Positions 1 to 5,543 of a stretch of 11,403 nt of DNA are shown here, piece after piece. The notes under the pieces were generated by a model that was not told the origin of the DNA, made no database searches, and worked only from the letters and a program-made list of their open reading frames with translations. The stretch covers positions 631,800 through 643,202 of the forward strand of contig CP070800.1 in NCBI GenBank assembly GCA_020343555.1, read 5' to 3'. How positions within the stretch are numbered: position 1 is the stretch's first letter; every line of letters begins with the position of its first letter. Source of the DNA: Dehalococcoidales bacterium (lineage in GTDB: Bacteria; Chloroflexota; Dehalococcoidia; Dehalococcoidales; UBA2162). A program made the translations under genes and the position numbers.

Positions 1-29
1 CAAGGGGTGGCCGAAGCCGTGAGAAACTA

Positions 30-56
30 TATTCTGTGAACCTTTATGTCAGAATA
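30..56. repeat. Inverted repeat TATTCTG-N13-CAGAATA upstream of the DUF166 gene
   Basis: Perfect 7-bp arms at 30-36 and 50-56 are separated by 13 bp and end 25 bp before the DUF166 start. It may be a regulator site or a chance AT-rich palindrome. The string TATTCTGT also occurs at 3285 and 3337, around another intergenic region. Confidence 0.3.
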
Positions 57-81
57 CAAACCTGGCATTGACGGAGGTAAT

Positions 82-813
82 ATGAAAATACTGGCAGCGG
101 TACAGGGAGAGTACGGTAAACGCATTGCTGAATATATTTCTGAAAGAATGCCTGATGACTGGCAACTTGAGACGAGTACTCTTCCACGGGCTTTGCCGGT
201 ACTGATCGATGAGCCGGAAGAATTCCTGCCCTCCAATATACCATCTGCCGATCTTTTACTTGGACTCATCGAATCTGACGGAGCTGCTCAACTTGTACCA
301 GCCCTGGCGCGTATCAGCGGAGTAAAGTCGGCGATAGTGCCGGTGGATAACCCCGCCTGGCTGCCGCTTGGCCTTCAGAACCAGATAGAGCAGGAGATGG
401 TAAGGGATGGTATAAAGAGTGTTTACCCCAGGACTTTCTGCACGTTGACGGAAAATAGTGCGGGATTCCGAAGTAATGTGACATCCTATGATGATGAGAT
501 GATCTCCATGTTTACCCGTTTTTTCGGTCGACCTAAAATCAAGATTACCCTGGATGACAGCGCTGAAAAGGTGATTACTGCTGTTGTCGAGCGTGGTTCT
601 CCGTGCGGCTCTACGCATCATGCGGCCGAAAAGATGATTGGGATGTCTATCAATGAAGTGGTGCCCCATGCCGGACTTGTAGTCCACCAGTTTCCCTGCC
701 TGGCATCCATGCAACAAGAAGAGATAGACAGGGGAGTTTTCGAACCTCTGATGAATATATCCGGCTATGTGATAAACGAAGAGATCGAAGTTAAGCTGAA
801 ATCGTCCGATTGA
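82..813 (+). CDS. DUF166 family protein
   Basis: A 243-residue soluble protein that I assign to the DUF166 family, known mainly from methanogens and some anaerobic bacteria; its biochemical role is not established. Members are sometimes mislabelled thymidylate synthase, and nothing here supports that activity. The recognisable core is C-terminal: a PCGST segment with Cys175, a following His-rich turn (His179, His180), and a second cysteine in HQFPCLASM (Cys206); Cys120 is a third. The spaced Cys/His residues could bind a metal or Fe-S cluster, which is inference. No signal peptide or membrane segment is seen. I start at the ATG at 82 because GGAGGT (73-78) sits just ahead; an in-frame ATG at 46 has no ribosome site. 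It converges on the minus-strand gene ending at 832, leaving only 18 bp. Its upstream partner lies outside the window. Confidence 0.72.
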   Translation: MKILAAVQGEYGKRIAEYISERMPDDWQLETSTLPRALPVLIDEPEEFLPSNIPSADLLLGLIESDGAAQLVPALARISGVKSAIVPVDNPAWLPLGLQNQIEQEMVRDGIKSVYPRTFCTLTENSAGFRSNVTSYDDEMISMFTRFFGRPKIKITLDDSAEKVITAVVERGSPCGSTHHAAEKMIGMSINEVVPHAGLVVHQFPCLASMQQEEIDRGVFEPLMNISGYVINEEIEVKLKSSD

Positions 814-831
814 GGGTCCGTTACCGCGATT

Positions 832-1305
832 CTAGGCAGTACCTTTAGTCGAACTTCTGCGGCGCACGATCAGGATAACGACAAGGAATACTATTAATAC
901 AAGACCACCGATAGATGTACCGATAAACCGCCAATCGACTTTAAAACTTGCGGTAATATTTTTGGTACAGTCAATAACGATTAATGCCGGATTATCCATG
1001 GTCGTAAGTTGTTCTCCCCAGCCATTAAACGTGTATCCGAAAGAAGGGATTGCCTTAAGTTCAACGACAGTTCCCTGGCTATAATTTCTCGTATACGGGA
1101 AAGACCAGGGTTCGATAGAATCGACCTTCACAGTACCCCCACCGGTGCCGACGTTCACGGTCAGACTGAAAGAATCTCCCGGTCAGCCTGCTTTTGCTGA
1201 TCCAGGTGCGGTTATCATAACTGCCGTTAGCGCTAAAACAGGCACTAAGGTGAATACTGCAAGCATCCTGATGATGTTTCTATTGATACGCGTCTTTATA
1301 TTCAT
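832..1305 (-). pseudogene. Exported, membrane-anchored protein with one InlB-type repeat, interrupted by an in-frame TGA
   Basis: Read from the ATG at 1305 leftward there are 157 sense-frame positions before the final TAG at 832. Residues 1-39 form a clear signal peptide: a basic start (KTRINRN), a hydrophobic core, and an A-K-A cleavage site. Codon 41 (1185-1183) is TGA. The same frame then continues without another stop: a single InlB B-repeat-like domain (about residues 48-120, with the GTVVELKAIP and GYTFNGWG hallmarks and the closing NITASF), one transmembrane helix (about 127-147), then RRR and a short cytoplasmic tail. The architecture fits a surface protein held by a C-terminal anchor. 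A GTG at 1158 could only start a leaderless fragment. Signal and mature domain are plainly one gene, so I call a nonsense mutation or sequencing error; readthrough or selenocysteine is less likely. The gene starts 6 bp after the zinc-ribbon gene ends, so the two are probably cotranscribed. Confidence 0.75.
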
Positions 1306-1311
1306 TGCATA

Positions 1312-1527
1312 TTATCTCTTAAACAGTTTTTTCCACCAGGGTATATTATCGTCGTATCCCTGTATGACGAAAGTATGTTCACACTTGCCGCAACGCCATG
1401 TCCCGTATTGCTTGTTGTAATACGTGTTTGAACTTCCACAGCGCGGGCAGGTAGACCTGATCTTTTTCGCTGTTTCTTTATCCATCTGGTCCCAGTATTC
1501 GTCGTGCCAGCCGGGACGTCCGGGCAT
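1312..1527 (-). CDS. Small zinc-ribbon protein
   Basis: A 71-residue protein with a CxxC-X15-CxxC zinc ribbon: Cys27 and Cys30 in CPRCG, Cys46 and Cys49 in CGKC. This is the layout of ribosomal L37Ae-like and transcription-factor zinc ribbons, and very likely one structural Zn(II). The N-terminal 25 residues are polar and charged, and the C-terminus is aromatic and basic (WWKKLFKR), which could contact nucleic acid or a membrane surface. No enzymatic motif is present. The start is firm: AGGAGG (complement of 1533-1538) sits 5 nt before the ATG at 1527. It lies 63 bp downstream of the TGS GTPase gene on the same strand. An extended -10 box in that gap (1555-1563) may also give it its own promoter. 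A ribosome- or RNA-related role alongside the GTPase is only suggested by context. Confidence 0.8.
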   Translation of the reverse strand: MPGRPGWHDEYWDQMDKETAKKIRSTCPRCGSSNTYYNKQYGTWRCGKCEHTFVIQGYDDNIPWWKKLFKR

Positions 1528-1554
1528 GATAGCCTCCTGGTGGAGTTTGAATTC

Positions 1555-1563
1555 ATTATAACA
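1555..1563 (-). promoter_or_regulatory. Candidate extended -10 promoter for the zinc-ribbon gene
   Basis: On the minus strand this reads TGTTATAAT, an extended -10 with a perfect TATAAT; no good -35 is present. A transcript would start about 20 nt before the ATG at 1527. A weak stem (TAATCA-N9-TGATTA, 1565-1585) lies just upstream, between the GTPase stop and this box. Confidence 0.35.
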
Positions 1564-1590
1564 TTAATCAGTAATTTCGTGATTATATTC

Positions 1591-2574
1591 TTACATATGA
1601 AGTTCTATGATGTCGCCGTCCTGGAGGACATGATCCCTCTTTGCCATCACACCGTCGTGTTTCCCCGATCCCCAGATACGGGCAAATTTCAGGTTGGCGG
1701 CGAAATCCTTGTGAACTTCGATAGCAGCGTCCGACAATGTGCTGCCTATCGGGAGTACGATAGGGTCGTCCATGTCAGGTTTCTGCCCAGGTGTCTTGGT
1801 GTAGACACGGATAATCTCCAGGAGTTGGAATATAGAAAATTTTAGTTCCTCCAGGCCTGTCCCCCTGGATGCTGAAATGGCATGTATCGGGAAATCTTCA
1901 TGATACAACTCTTCCAGCACCTGGTAATTTTCAACTGATCCTTCAATATCGATCTTGTTGCCGATTATCATCGCTTTTTTCTTATGCCGGATCAATTCTT
2001 CTTCATCGTTTTCACTTGCCGATTTGCCGATGCCTATACGCATACCCCCCAGTTCGTAAGTCACAGCTTCTATCTGCGAAAGCGGATCTTCAGAAAGGTC
2101 GACCACTATTAAAAGAGCATCCGCCCTGACCAGGTTGGGTGGTAGGAGAGCCAGAGTAGACCCGGATACCAGCGGGGGAGTATCGAGCAGCTGTATCTGT
2201 ATATTTTCATACTCCATCATCCCGGGTACTATAGTGTAGGTTGCGAACGGGTATTCCGCGACTGTCGGGGAAGCGTTTGTCAGGACATCCACTAACTGAG
2301 ATTTACCGGAATTCGGAGTGCCGATGACCGGAACCTGGGCTGCGCCTTCTTTCTGGACAGTCATCGCTGCTCTCTGGGCTGCCGCTTTTTTTCCACCGGA
2401 CTGCATGAGCTTGGCGATTCTACGCCTCAGGTCGGCTTTAAGGTGGTCGGTACCCTTATGCTTGGGCATAATAGCCAGCATTTCTTCGAGCGCGGCAATT
2501 TTATCAGGCGCGGTTTTCGCCTCGCGGTACCGTTTTTCGGCATCGAAATAATGCGGGGGCAGATTGGTCGGCAT
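1591..2574 (-). CDS. DRG/Obg-type GTPase with C-terminal TGS domain
   Basis: A 327-residue GTPase of the Obg-HflX superfamily, closest in layout to archaeal and eukaryal DRG proteins. In order: a helical charged N-terminus (about 8-58, including the KHKGTDHLKADLRRRIAKL segment typical of DRG proteins), a basic linker, then the G domain. G1 is GTPNSGKS (85-92), the switch I region follows EYPFATYT (107-114), G3 is DTPP (131-134), G4 is NKID (206-209) and G5 is SAS (234-236). A TGS domain (about 264-327) ends in LQDGDIIELHM. DRG proteins act on ribosomes or RNA in translation control, and the same is likely here. G3 lacks the usual glycine (DxxG), so hydrolysis geometry may differ. The start at 2574 has only a weak ribosome site (GGAG about 13 nt upstream), but no better start is visible. 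It leads the minus-strand cluster with the zinc-ribbon gene and lies divergent to the Nudix gene. Confidence 0.85.
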   Translation of the reverse strand: MPTNLPPHYFDAEKRYREAKTAPDKIAALEEMLAIMPKHKGTDHLKADLRRRIAKLMQSGGKKAAAQRAAMTVQKEGAAQVPVIGTPNSGKSQLVDVLTNASPTVAEYPFATYTIVPGMMEYENIQIQLLDTPPLVSGSTLALLPPNLVRADALLIVVDLSEDPLSQIEAVTYELGGMRIGIGKSASENDEEELIRHKKKAMIIGNKIDIEGSVENYQVLEELYHEDFPIHAISASRGTGLEELKFSIFQLLEIIRVYTKTPGQKPDMDDPIVLPIGSTLSDAAIEVHKDFAANLKFARIWGSGKHDGVMAKRDHVLQDGDIIELHM

Positions 2575-2612
2575 CTTTCTGAATCAACTCCGCTGCATTT
2601 CTTTACTTTTAG

Positions 2613-2642
2613 ATTATACCTTATCGTATCTGTTTTAATGAA
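2613..2642 (-). promoter_or_regulatory. Candidate sigma-70 promoter for the GTPase cluster
   Basis: On the minus strand a perfect TATAAT (complement of 2613-2618) lies 18 bp after TTCATT (complement of 2637-2642), a weak -35. It is the only convincing -10 on this strand in the divergent 137-bp gap 2575-2711 and would give a leader of about 30 nt. I see no equally good plus-strand promoter for the Nudix gene there; a TATAAA at 2700-2705 is too close to that start to be convincing. Confidence 0.42.
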
Positions 2643-2711
2643 CCCTTGTGATAAACCTGTCGTGAAGTTTTTATTGTACTGACTGACTTGGGGTGATACT
2701 ATAAAACGGAC

Positions 2712-3284
2712 ATGAAAGAAAAACTCAAGAAGATACTTTCAGAGAGAGACAGGCTGGAGATAGAAGATGATTCCCTGATATCGGCTGCTGTTCTAATACC
2801 GTTACTGGAAAAAGATGGGGGATATCATCTTCTGTTTACAAAAAGGACCGATACGCTGAGGGACCACAAGGGGCAGGTATCCTTTCCCGGCGGGAGATGT
2901 GAGAAGAGTGACATGACACCACTGGACACCGCTCTAAGGGAGTCTTATGAAGAAATCGGGCTTTGTTCCGATACAATTGAAATCCTGGGGGCGCTCGATG
3001 ACAGACCGACCATGCATACGGATTACCTGATTACACCCTACGTAGGCGTAATACCGTGGCCGTGCGAATTAGATATCGATCCGGTAGAAGTCGATGAGGT
3101 ATTTACCGTTCCCGTTTCTACACTCATGGATAAGGACACTTTACGGCAGGAAGATGATCCTGCGAACGACGGCACAAGCGAAGGCTATTTCTACTATTGT
3201 GATAACCGCATAATCTGGGGAGCAACCGCCCGGATTATCACTCAATTCCTGGATATCTGGTCAAAGGCAGCGAAAAAAGACTGA
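2712..3284 (+). CDS. Nudix hydrolase, CoA-pyrophosphatase type
   Basis: A 190-residue Nudix protein. The segment LLFTKRTDTLRDHKGQVSFP (40-59) directly before the Nudix box is the signature of the CoA/acyl-CoA pyrophosphatase group (NudL, NUDT7 and NUDT8 relatives), which cut CoA to phosphopantetheine and 3',5'-ADP. The Nudix box runs from GG (60-61) to RESYEEIGL (76-84); Glu77, Glu80 and Glu81 are the expected Mg(II)/Mn(II) ligands. Length is normal for the family. No targeting signal is present, so it should be cytosolic, probably for housecleaning or CoA turnover. The ATG at 2712 is the first possible start after an in-frame TGA at 2694; its ribosome site is weak (GGGG at about -19). It is divergent from the GTPase gene. 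The substrate is inferred from the motif, and other nucleotide diphosphates are possible. Confidence 0.85.
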   Translation: MKEKLKKILSERDRLEIEDDSLISAAVLIPLLEKDGGYHLLFTKRTDTLRDHKGQVSFPGGRCEKSDMTPLDTALRESYEEIGLCSDTIEILGALDDRPTMHTDYLITPYVGVIPWPCELDIDPVEVDEVFTVPVSTLMDKDTLRQEDDPANDGTSEGYFYYCDNRIIWGATARIITQFLDIWSKAAKKD

Positions 3285-3313
3285 TATTCTGTGGCGAAGA
3301 AGCTCATTTCCTG

Positions 3314-3351
3314 TTGACCGTTCACACGTTTCACTGTATTCTGTTGAATAC
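3314..3351 (+). promoter_or_regulatory. Candidate promoter with overlapping inverted repeat before the radical SAM gene
   Basis: TTGACC (3314-3319), a 17-bp spacer and TATTCT (3337-3342) resemble a sigma-70 promoter (5/6 and 4/6). A perfect inverted repeat, GTATTC-tgtt-GAATAC (3336-3351), covers the -10 box and the bases after it, a position where a repressor would block transcription. The transcript would have a leader of about 40 nt. The binding protein is unknown. Confidence 0.45.
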
Positions 3352-3388
3352 ATTTTGTGATTGAGGATTATTCTTTTGGAGTTTATTG

Positions 3389-4459
3389 ATGAAAGCAGCG
3401 GTAATAATGGATATGTACGGGTGTCCGAACCGGTGCAGGCATTGCTGGCTAAAGCACGATAAAAATGCGAATACACCAGTGGATGAATTCATCTGGTTAG
3501 CCGAACAATTCAAGAGCTACGAGAGGGACGGTAAACCGTTATTTGAAGAACTGGTATTCAACACATGGTACCGCGAACCTGATTTTCCGGACAATTACCG
3601 GGAATTATGGGAACTGGAGAATCAATTGAGCACCGGTAAAGTCCCGCGATTCGAACTGGCAAGTGTCTGGCGTCTGGTCAGAGATAAGGATTACGCTCCA
3701 TGGCTAAAGGAACTGGGAGTGGATTGTGTTCAGTTATCCCTTTTCGGCACCGAAGAGAACACGGACTACTTCAGGGGAAGAAAAGGTGCCTACAGAGAAC
3801 ATATGCAGGCAATCGATATACTTCTTGAAAACGGAATCGTTCCCAGGATACAGATTTTCCCTTTCTCCACTAATATAGACGATATTAACAGACTGTACCA
3901 GGTGCTGAAGGATATCAGACTCGAGGAGCGGGTGAACGATATAGGAAAGGAATTTTCCTGTTTTCTCAATACTACTTCACCAATAGGTGAGGGGTTTAAT
4001 CTGGAAGACATCAGGCTCAGGAGAAGTGATATACCGAAACTGCCGGAGTATCTTATTGAGAAGACACTGAAGCACTATAATGCTGAGAGTACTGAAGTAC
4101 ACTGGCGTACTGAAGCGGAACTGCTGCCTGAGCTTATGGAGGAAAACAGTCCTCTGAACGAAGAATCTGAAATACTCGCCTTCATGGTAGATGCAGATTT
4201 CAATGTGTATCCCAACTTCGGTGAGATTGCCGTATGGTGGTGCCTGGGTAATGCGAAGAAAGATGGAGTTGGGAAAATTATCGATACTTTCATCAGCCGG
4301 AACAATCTGGGGATGAAAATGAATTTCGAGATATTGGTCAAATACTTTGCAGAAAAGTACGGCAAACAGGATAACGAACGACTCTGGGTAAAGGTTGACC
4401 TTGTCCAGAAGTGGCATCGGCTTGAAGCTATGAACAACAAGGGAGAGTATCTATGGTAA
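3389..4459 (+). CDS. Radical SAM protein of unknown function
   Basis: A 356-residue protein with the radical SAM cluster motif CX3CX2C at the very N-terminus (Cys12, Cys16, Cys19, in YGCPNRCRHCW), expected to hold a [4Fe-4S] cluster and cleave S-adenosylmethionine. The central part looks like the rest of the partial barrel (an LGVDCVQLSLFG strand near 110-121, then helix and IVPRIQIFPF). Near residues 265-290 there is a SPASM-like stretch (DADFNVYPN followed by WWCLGN), but with a single cysteine, so a full auxiliary cluster is unlikely. Only six cysteines are visible in all. I do not recognise the substrate. The ATG at 3389 is preferred over the TTG at 3386 because GGAG (3378-3381) is 7 nt away. 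Neighbours give no pathway clue: it stands alone with its own candidate promoter and is followed by a repeat element, not a partner gene. A peptide- or cofactor-modifying role is possible but unsupported. Confidence 0.78.
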   Translation: MKAAVIMDMYGCPNRCRHCWLKHDKNANTPVDEFIWLAEQFKSYERDGKPLFEELVFNTWYREPDFPDNYRELWELENQLSTGKVPRFELASVWRLVRDKDYAPWLKELGVDCVQLSLFGTEENTDYFRGRKGAYREHMQAIDILLENGIVPRIQIFPFSTNIDDINRLYQVLKDIRLEERVNDIGKEFSCFLNTTSPIGEGFNLEDIRLRRSDIPKLPEYLIEKTLKHYNAESTEVHWRTEAELLPELMEENSPLNEESEILAFMVDADFNVYPNFGEIAVWWCLGNAKKDGVGKIIDTFISRNNLGMKMNFEILVKYFAEKYGKQDNERLWVKVDLVQKWHRLEAMNNKGEYLW

Positions 4460-4493
4460 CAATTTCGCTGGTTGAATTTGGATGATGATAAGT

Positions 4494-4619
4494 TGTCATC
4501 CTGAAGAGGACGAAGGAGGACAAAGGATCCCGTGGTAACAAGAAACAATGTCCACGAAAAAATAAATGCGATAGCTTTACAACGCCGAGATGAGATTCTT
4601 CGCTACACTCAGAATGACA
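4494..4619. repeat. Degenerate inverted-repeat element (dispersed TCATTCTGA / AGAATGACA type)
   Basis: The right arm (4591-4619: TGAGATTCTT, then CGCTACACTC, then AGAATGACA) matches a sequence type seen dispersed between genes in many bacteria. The left arm (about 4494-4530, TGTCATCCTGA then a purine-rich CGAAGG stretch to GGATC) is its imperfect inverted counterpart. Inside, CGTGG (4531-4535) pairs with CCACG (4552-4556). The element has no coding capacity; reading frames across it give the well-known spurious CHSECSEES peptide. It may be a REP- or MITE-like non-autonomous element. Copy number cannot be judged from one window. Confidence 0.62.
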
Positions 4620-4684
4620 CGGCACTCCCATTTCCGAAGGAGTATAATATAACAATTAAATTAGAGCTGCTGTTTGTTAGAGTA

Positions 4685-4713
4685 TTGACAGGGAGTATTC
4701 TCAGATATATAAT
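4685..4713 (+). promoter_or_regulatory. Consensus sigma-70 promoter for cobO
   Basis: TTGACA (4685-4690) and TATAAT (4708-4713) both match consensus perfectly with the optimal 17-bp spacer. Transcription should begin near 4720, giving a leader of about 65 nt before the ATG at 4786. So strong a core promoter normally needs a repressor if its gene is to be controlled, which fits the overlapping inverted repeat. Confidence 0.85.
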
Positions 4714-4749
4714 ATCAAGTAAAATTGATATTATACAAGTAAAATAGAT
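4708..4749. promoter_or_regulatory. Operator-like inverted repeat and 20-bp-spaced direct repeat at the cobO promoter
   Basis: A perfect 11-bp inverted repeat, TATAATATCAA (4708-4718) and TTGATATTATA (4725-4735) with a 6-bp centre, begins on the -10 box and runs past the likely +1. The central CAAGTAAAAT (4716-4725) recurs at 4736-4745, exactly 20 bp later, and both copies continue into a matching GAT (4727-4729, 4747-4749). Two sites two helical turns apart suggest cooperative binding of a dimeric repressor. The identity of the repressor is unknown; the winged-helix regulator at 5544 is the nearest candidate. Confidence 0.6.
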
Positions 4750-4785
4750 TAAACAGATACCGTACAAGTGCAGGTTTGATGATAT

Positions 4786-5355
4786 ATGGCGAAGAAATCA
4801 GCTCAAAAAAAGAATGAAGAAGAATCCGAAAAAAATCATGGTCTGGTGATGATTAATACCGGAAACGGTAAAGGGAAAACCACTGCCGCTATGGGGTTGA
4901 TGCTTCGTGCCTGGGGACATGACAAGAAAGTTATTATGCTTCAGTTCGTTAAGAATACCAAGGCGAATTTCGGGGAACACCGGGCTGCCAAACAGATAGG
5001 TATCGAAATAATTGCCGGCGGTGCCGGATTTGTAGTGCCCGGGGTTACCGGCGATGTTGAAAAAAGCGCTCGATTATCGAGGGAATTGTGGAGTCGAGCA
5101 GCAAACATAATCACTTCCGGCGAATATGATATGGTCGTCCTGGATGAATTAAGCTATCCGTTGAAATACGAATGGCTTGATGTGCAGGAAGTTATCAGTG
5201 CATTACGAAACAGACCGGATAAAGAGCATGTGGTGATCACCGGTCGAGATATGCCCGATGAGTTGATCGAGTTTGCCGATATGGTGACCGAGTTTAACCC
5301 GATAAAACATCATTTCTATGACGGTATCGAAGCTCAACCGGGAATAGAATTTTAG
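4786..5355 (+). CDS. cobO: Corrinoid adenosyltransferase (CobA/CobO/BtuR family)
   Basis: A 189-residue enzyme that transfers the 5'-deoxyadenosyl group of ATP to the cobalt of a reduced corrinoid, forming the Co-C bond of adenosylcobalamin or its precursors. The P-loop is GNGKGKTT (26-33), reversed in character as in this family; the VVLDELSYPLKY segment (about 117-128) is the conserved metal/ATP region, and the chain ends in the family-typical GIEF. The first 17 residues are a charged, lysine/glutamate-rich extension. It is cytosolic and of normal length. The start has only a weak ribosome site (AGG about 10 nt upstream), but the reading frame leaves little choice. It has its own consensus promoter and operator and is followed by a palindrome, so it is probably a single-gene unit next to the cbiB-cobD-cobQ operon. 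It can serve both salvage and synthesis. Confidence 0.93.
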   Translation: MAKKSAQKKNEEESEKNHGLVMINTGNGKGKTTAAMGLMLRAWGHDKKVIMLQFVKNTKANFGEHRAAKQIGIEIIAGGAGFVVPGVTGDVEKSARLSRELWSRAANIITSGEYDMVVLDELSYPLKYEWLDVQEVISALRNRPDKEHVVITGRDMPDELIEFADMVTEFNPIKHHFYDGIEAQPGIEF

Positions 5356-5386
5356 AAATTAGCGTTCACTCATTCCATTCACCTCG

Positions 5387-5417
5387 CTTCCCTTCCCGGT
5401 CGTCTCGGGAAGGGAAG
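5387..5417. repeat. Strong palindrome with 12-bp perfect stem after cobO
   Basis: CTTCCCTTCCCG (5387-5398) and its exact complement CGGGAAGGGAAG (5406-5417) enclose a 7-nt loop. The stem is GC-rich and begins 31 bp after the cobO stop. No T-run follows on either strand, so it is not a standard intrinsic terminator. It may protect the 3' end of the mRNA or be a REP-like repeat; the flanking CACC and GGGGTGAGG extend the symmetry loosely. Confidence 0.7.
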
Positions 5418-5467
5418 GTACGGGGTGAGGGTATGTACTTCATATTTTGATCGAATACCAACCCTGA

Positions 5468-5502
5468 TTGTTGCTTTCATGCCACAATTGTTATAATTAT
5501 GG
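5468..5502 (+). promoter_or_regulatory. Candidate promoter and quasi-palindrome for the winged-helix regulator
   Basis: A perfect TATAAT (5492-5497) lies 18 bp after TTGTTG (5468-5473, 3/6). A 21-bp quasi-palindrome centred on 5492 (5482-5502, CCACAATTG to AATTATGG) covers the -10 box; 8 of 10 arm pairs match. This could be an autoregulatory site. The leader would be about 40 nt. Confidence 0.4.
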
Positions 5503-5543
5503 AAAATCTACCAGACTTGTAGTTCAATCAAGCGTGGTGAATT

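Larger units (their letters stand above)
4460..4785. other. Gene-free 326-bp region between the radical SAM gene and cobO
   Basis: No plausible gene on either strand. The first half is the inverted-repeat element (4494-4619). The second half is AT-rich and contains the cobO promoter (4685-4713), its overlapping operator-like repeats (4708-4749) and a leader of about 65 nt. I see no cobalamin-riboswitch B12-box (GCCACTG-like) in the leader. Confidence 0.7.

Noticed and set aside
46..81. Upstream ATG for the DUF166 gene
   Set aside because: No Shine-Dalgarno sequence lies before 46, while GGAGGT directly precedes the ATG at 82; the extra residues fall on an inverted repeat.
1183..1185. TGA as selenocysteine or as a reassigned codon
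   Set aside because: TGA terminates several neighbouring genes, the residue falls just after a signal-peptide cleavage site, and I see no clear SECIS-like hairpin by eye; a nonsense change is simpler, though kept open as a finding.
1302..1556. An 84-residue minus-strand frame over the zinc-ribbon gene
   Set aside because: It is out of frame with the CxxC...CxxC protein, which has the strong AGGAGG ribosome site and the better composition.
4428..4655. A 75-residue minus-strand frame containing CHSECSEES
   Set aside because: It is the well-known spurious translation of the inverted-repeat element and also overlaps the end of the radical SAM gene.
4532..4747. A 71-residue plus-strand frame
   Set aside because: It starts inside the repeat element, runs through the cobO promoter and operator, and has no ribosome site or recognisable domain.
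5387..5417. Intrinsic terminator for cobO
   Set aside because: The stem is strong but no T-run follows on either strand, so I list it as a palindromic repeat.
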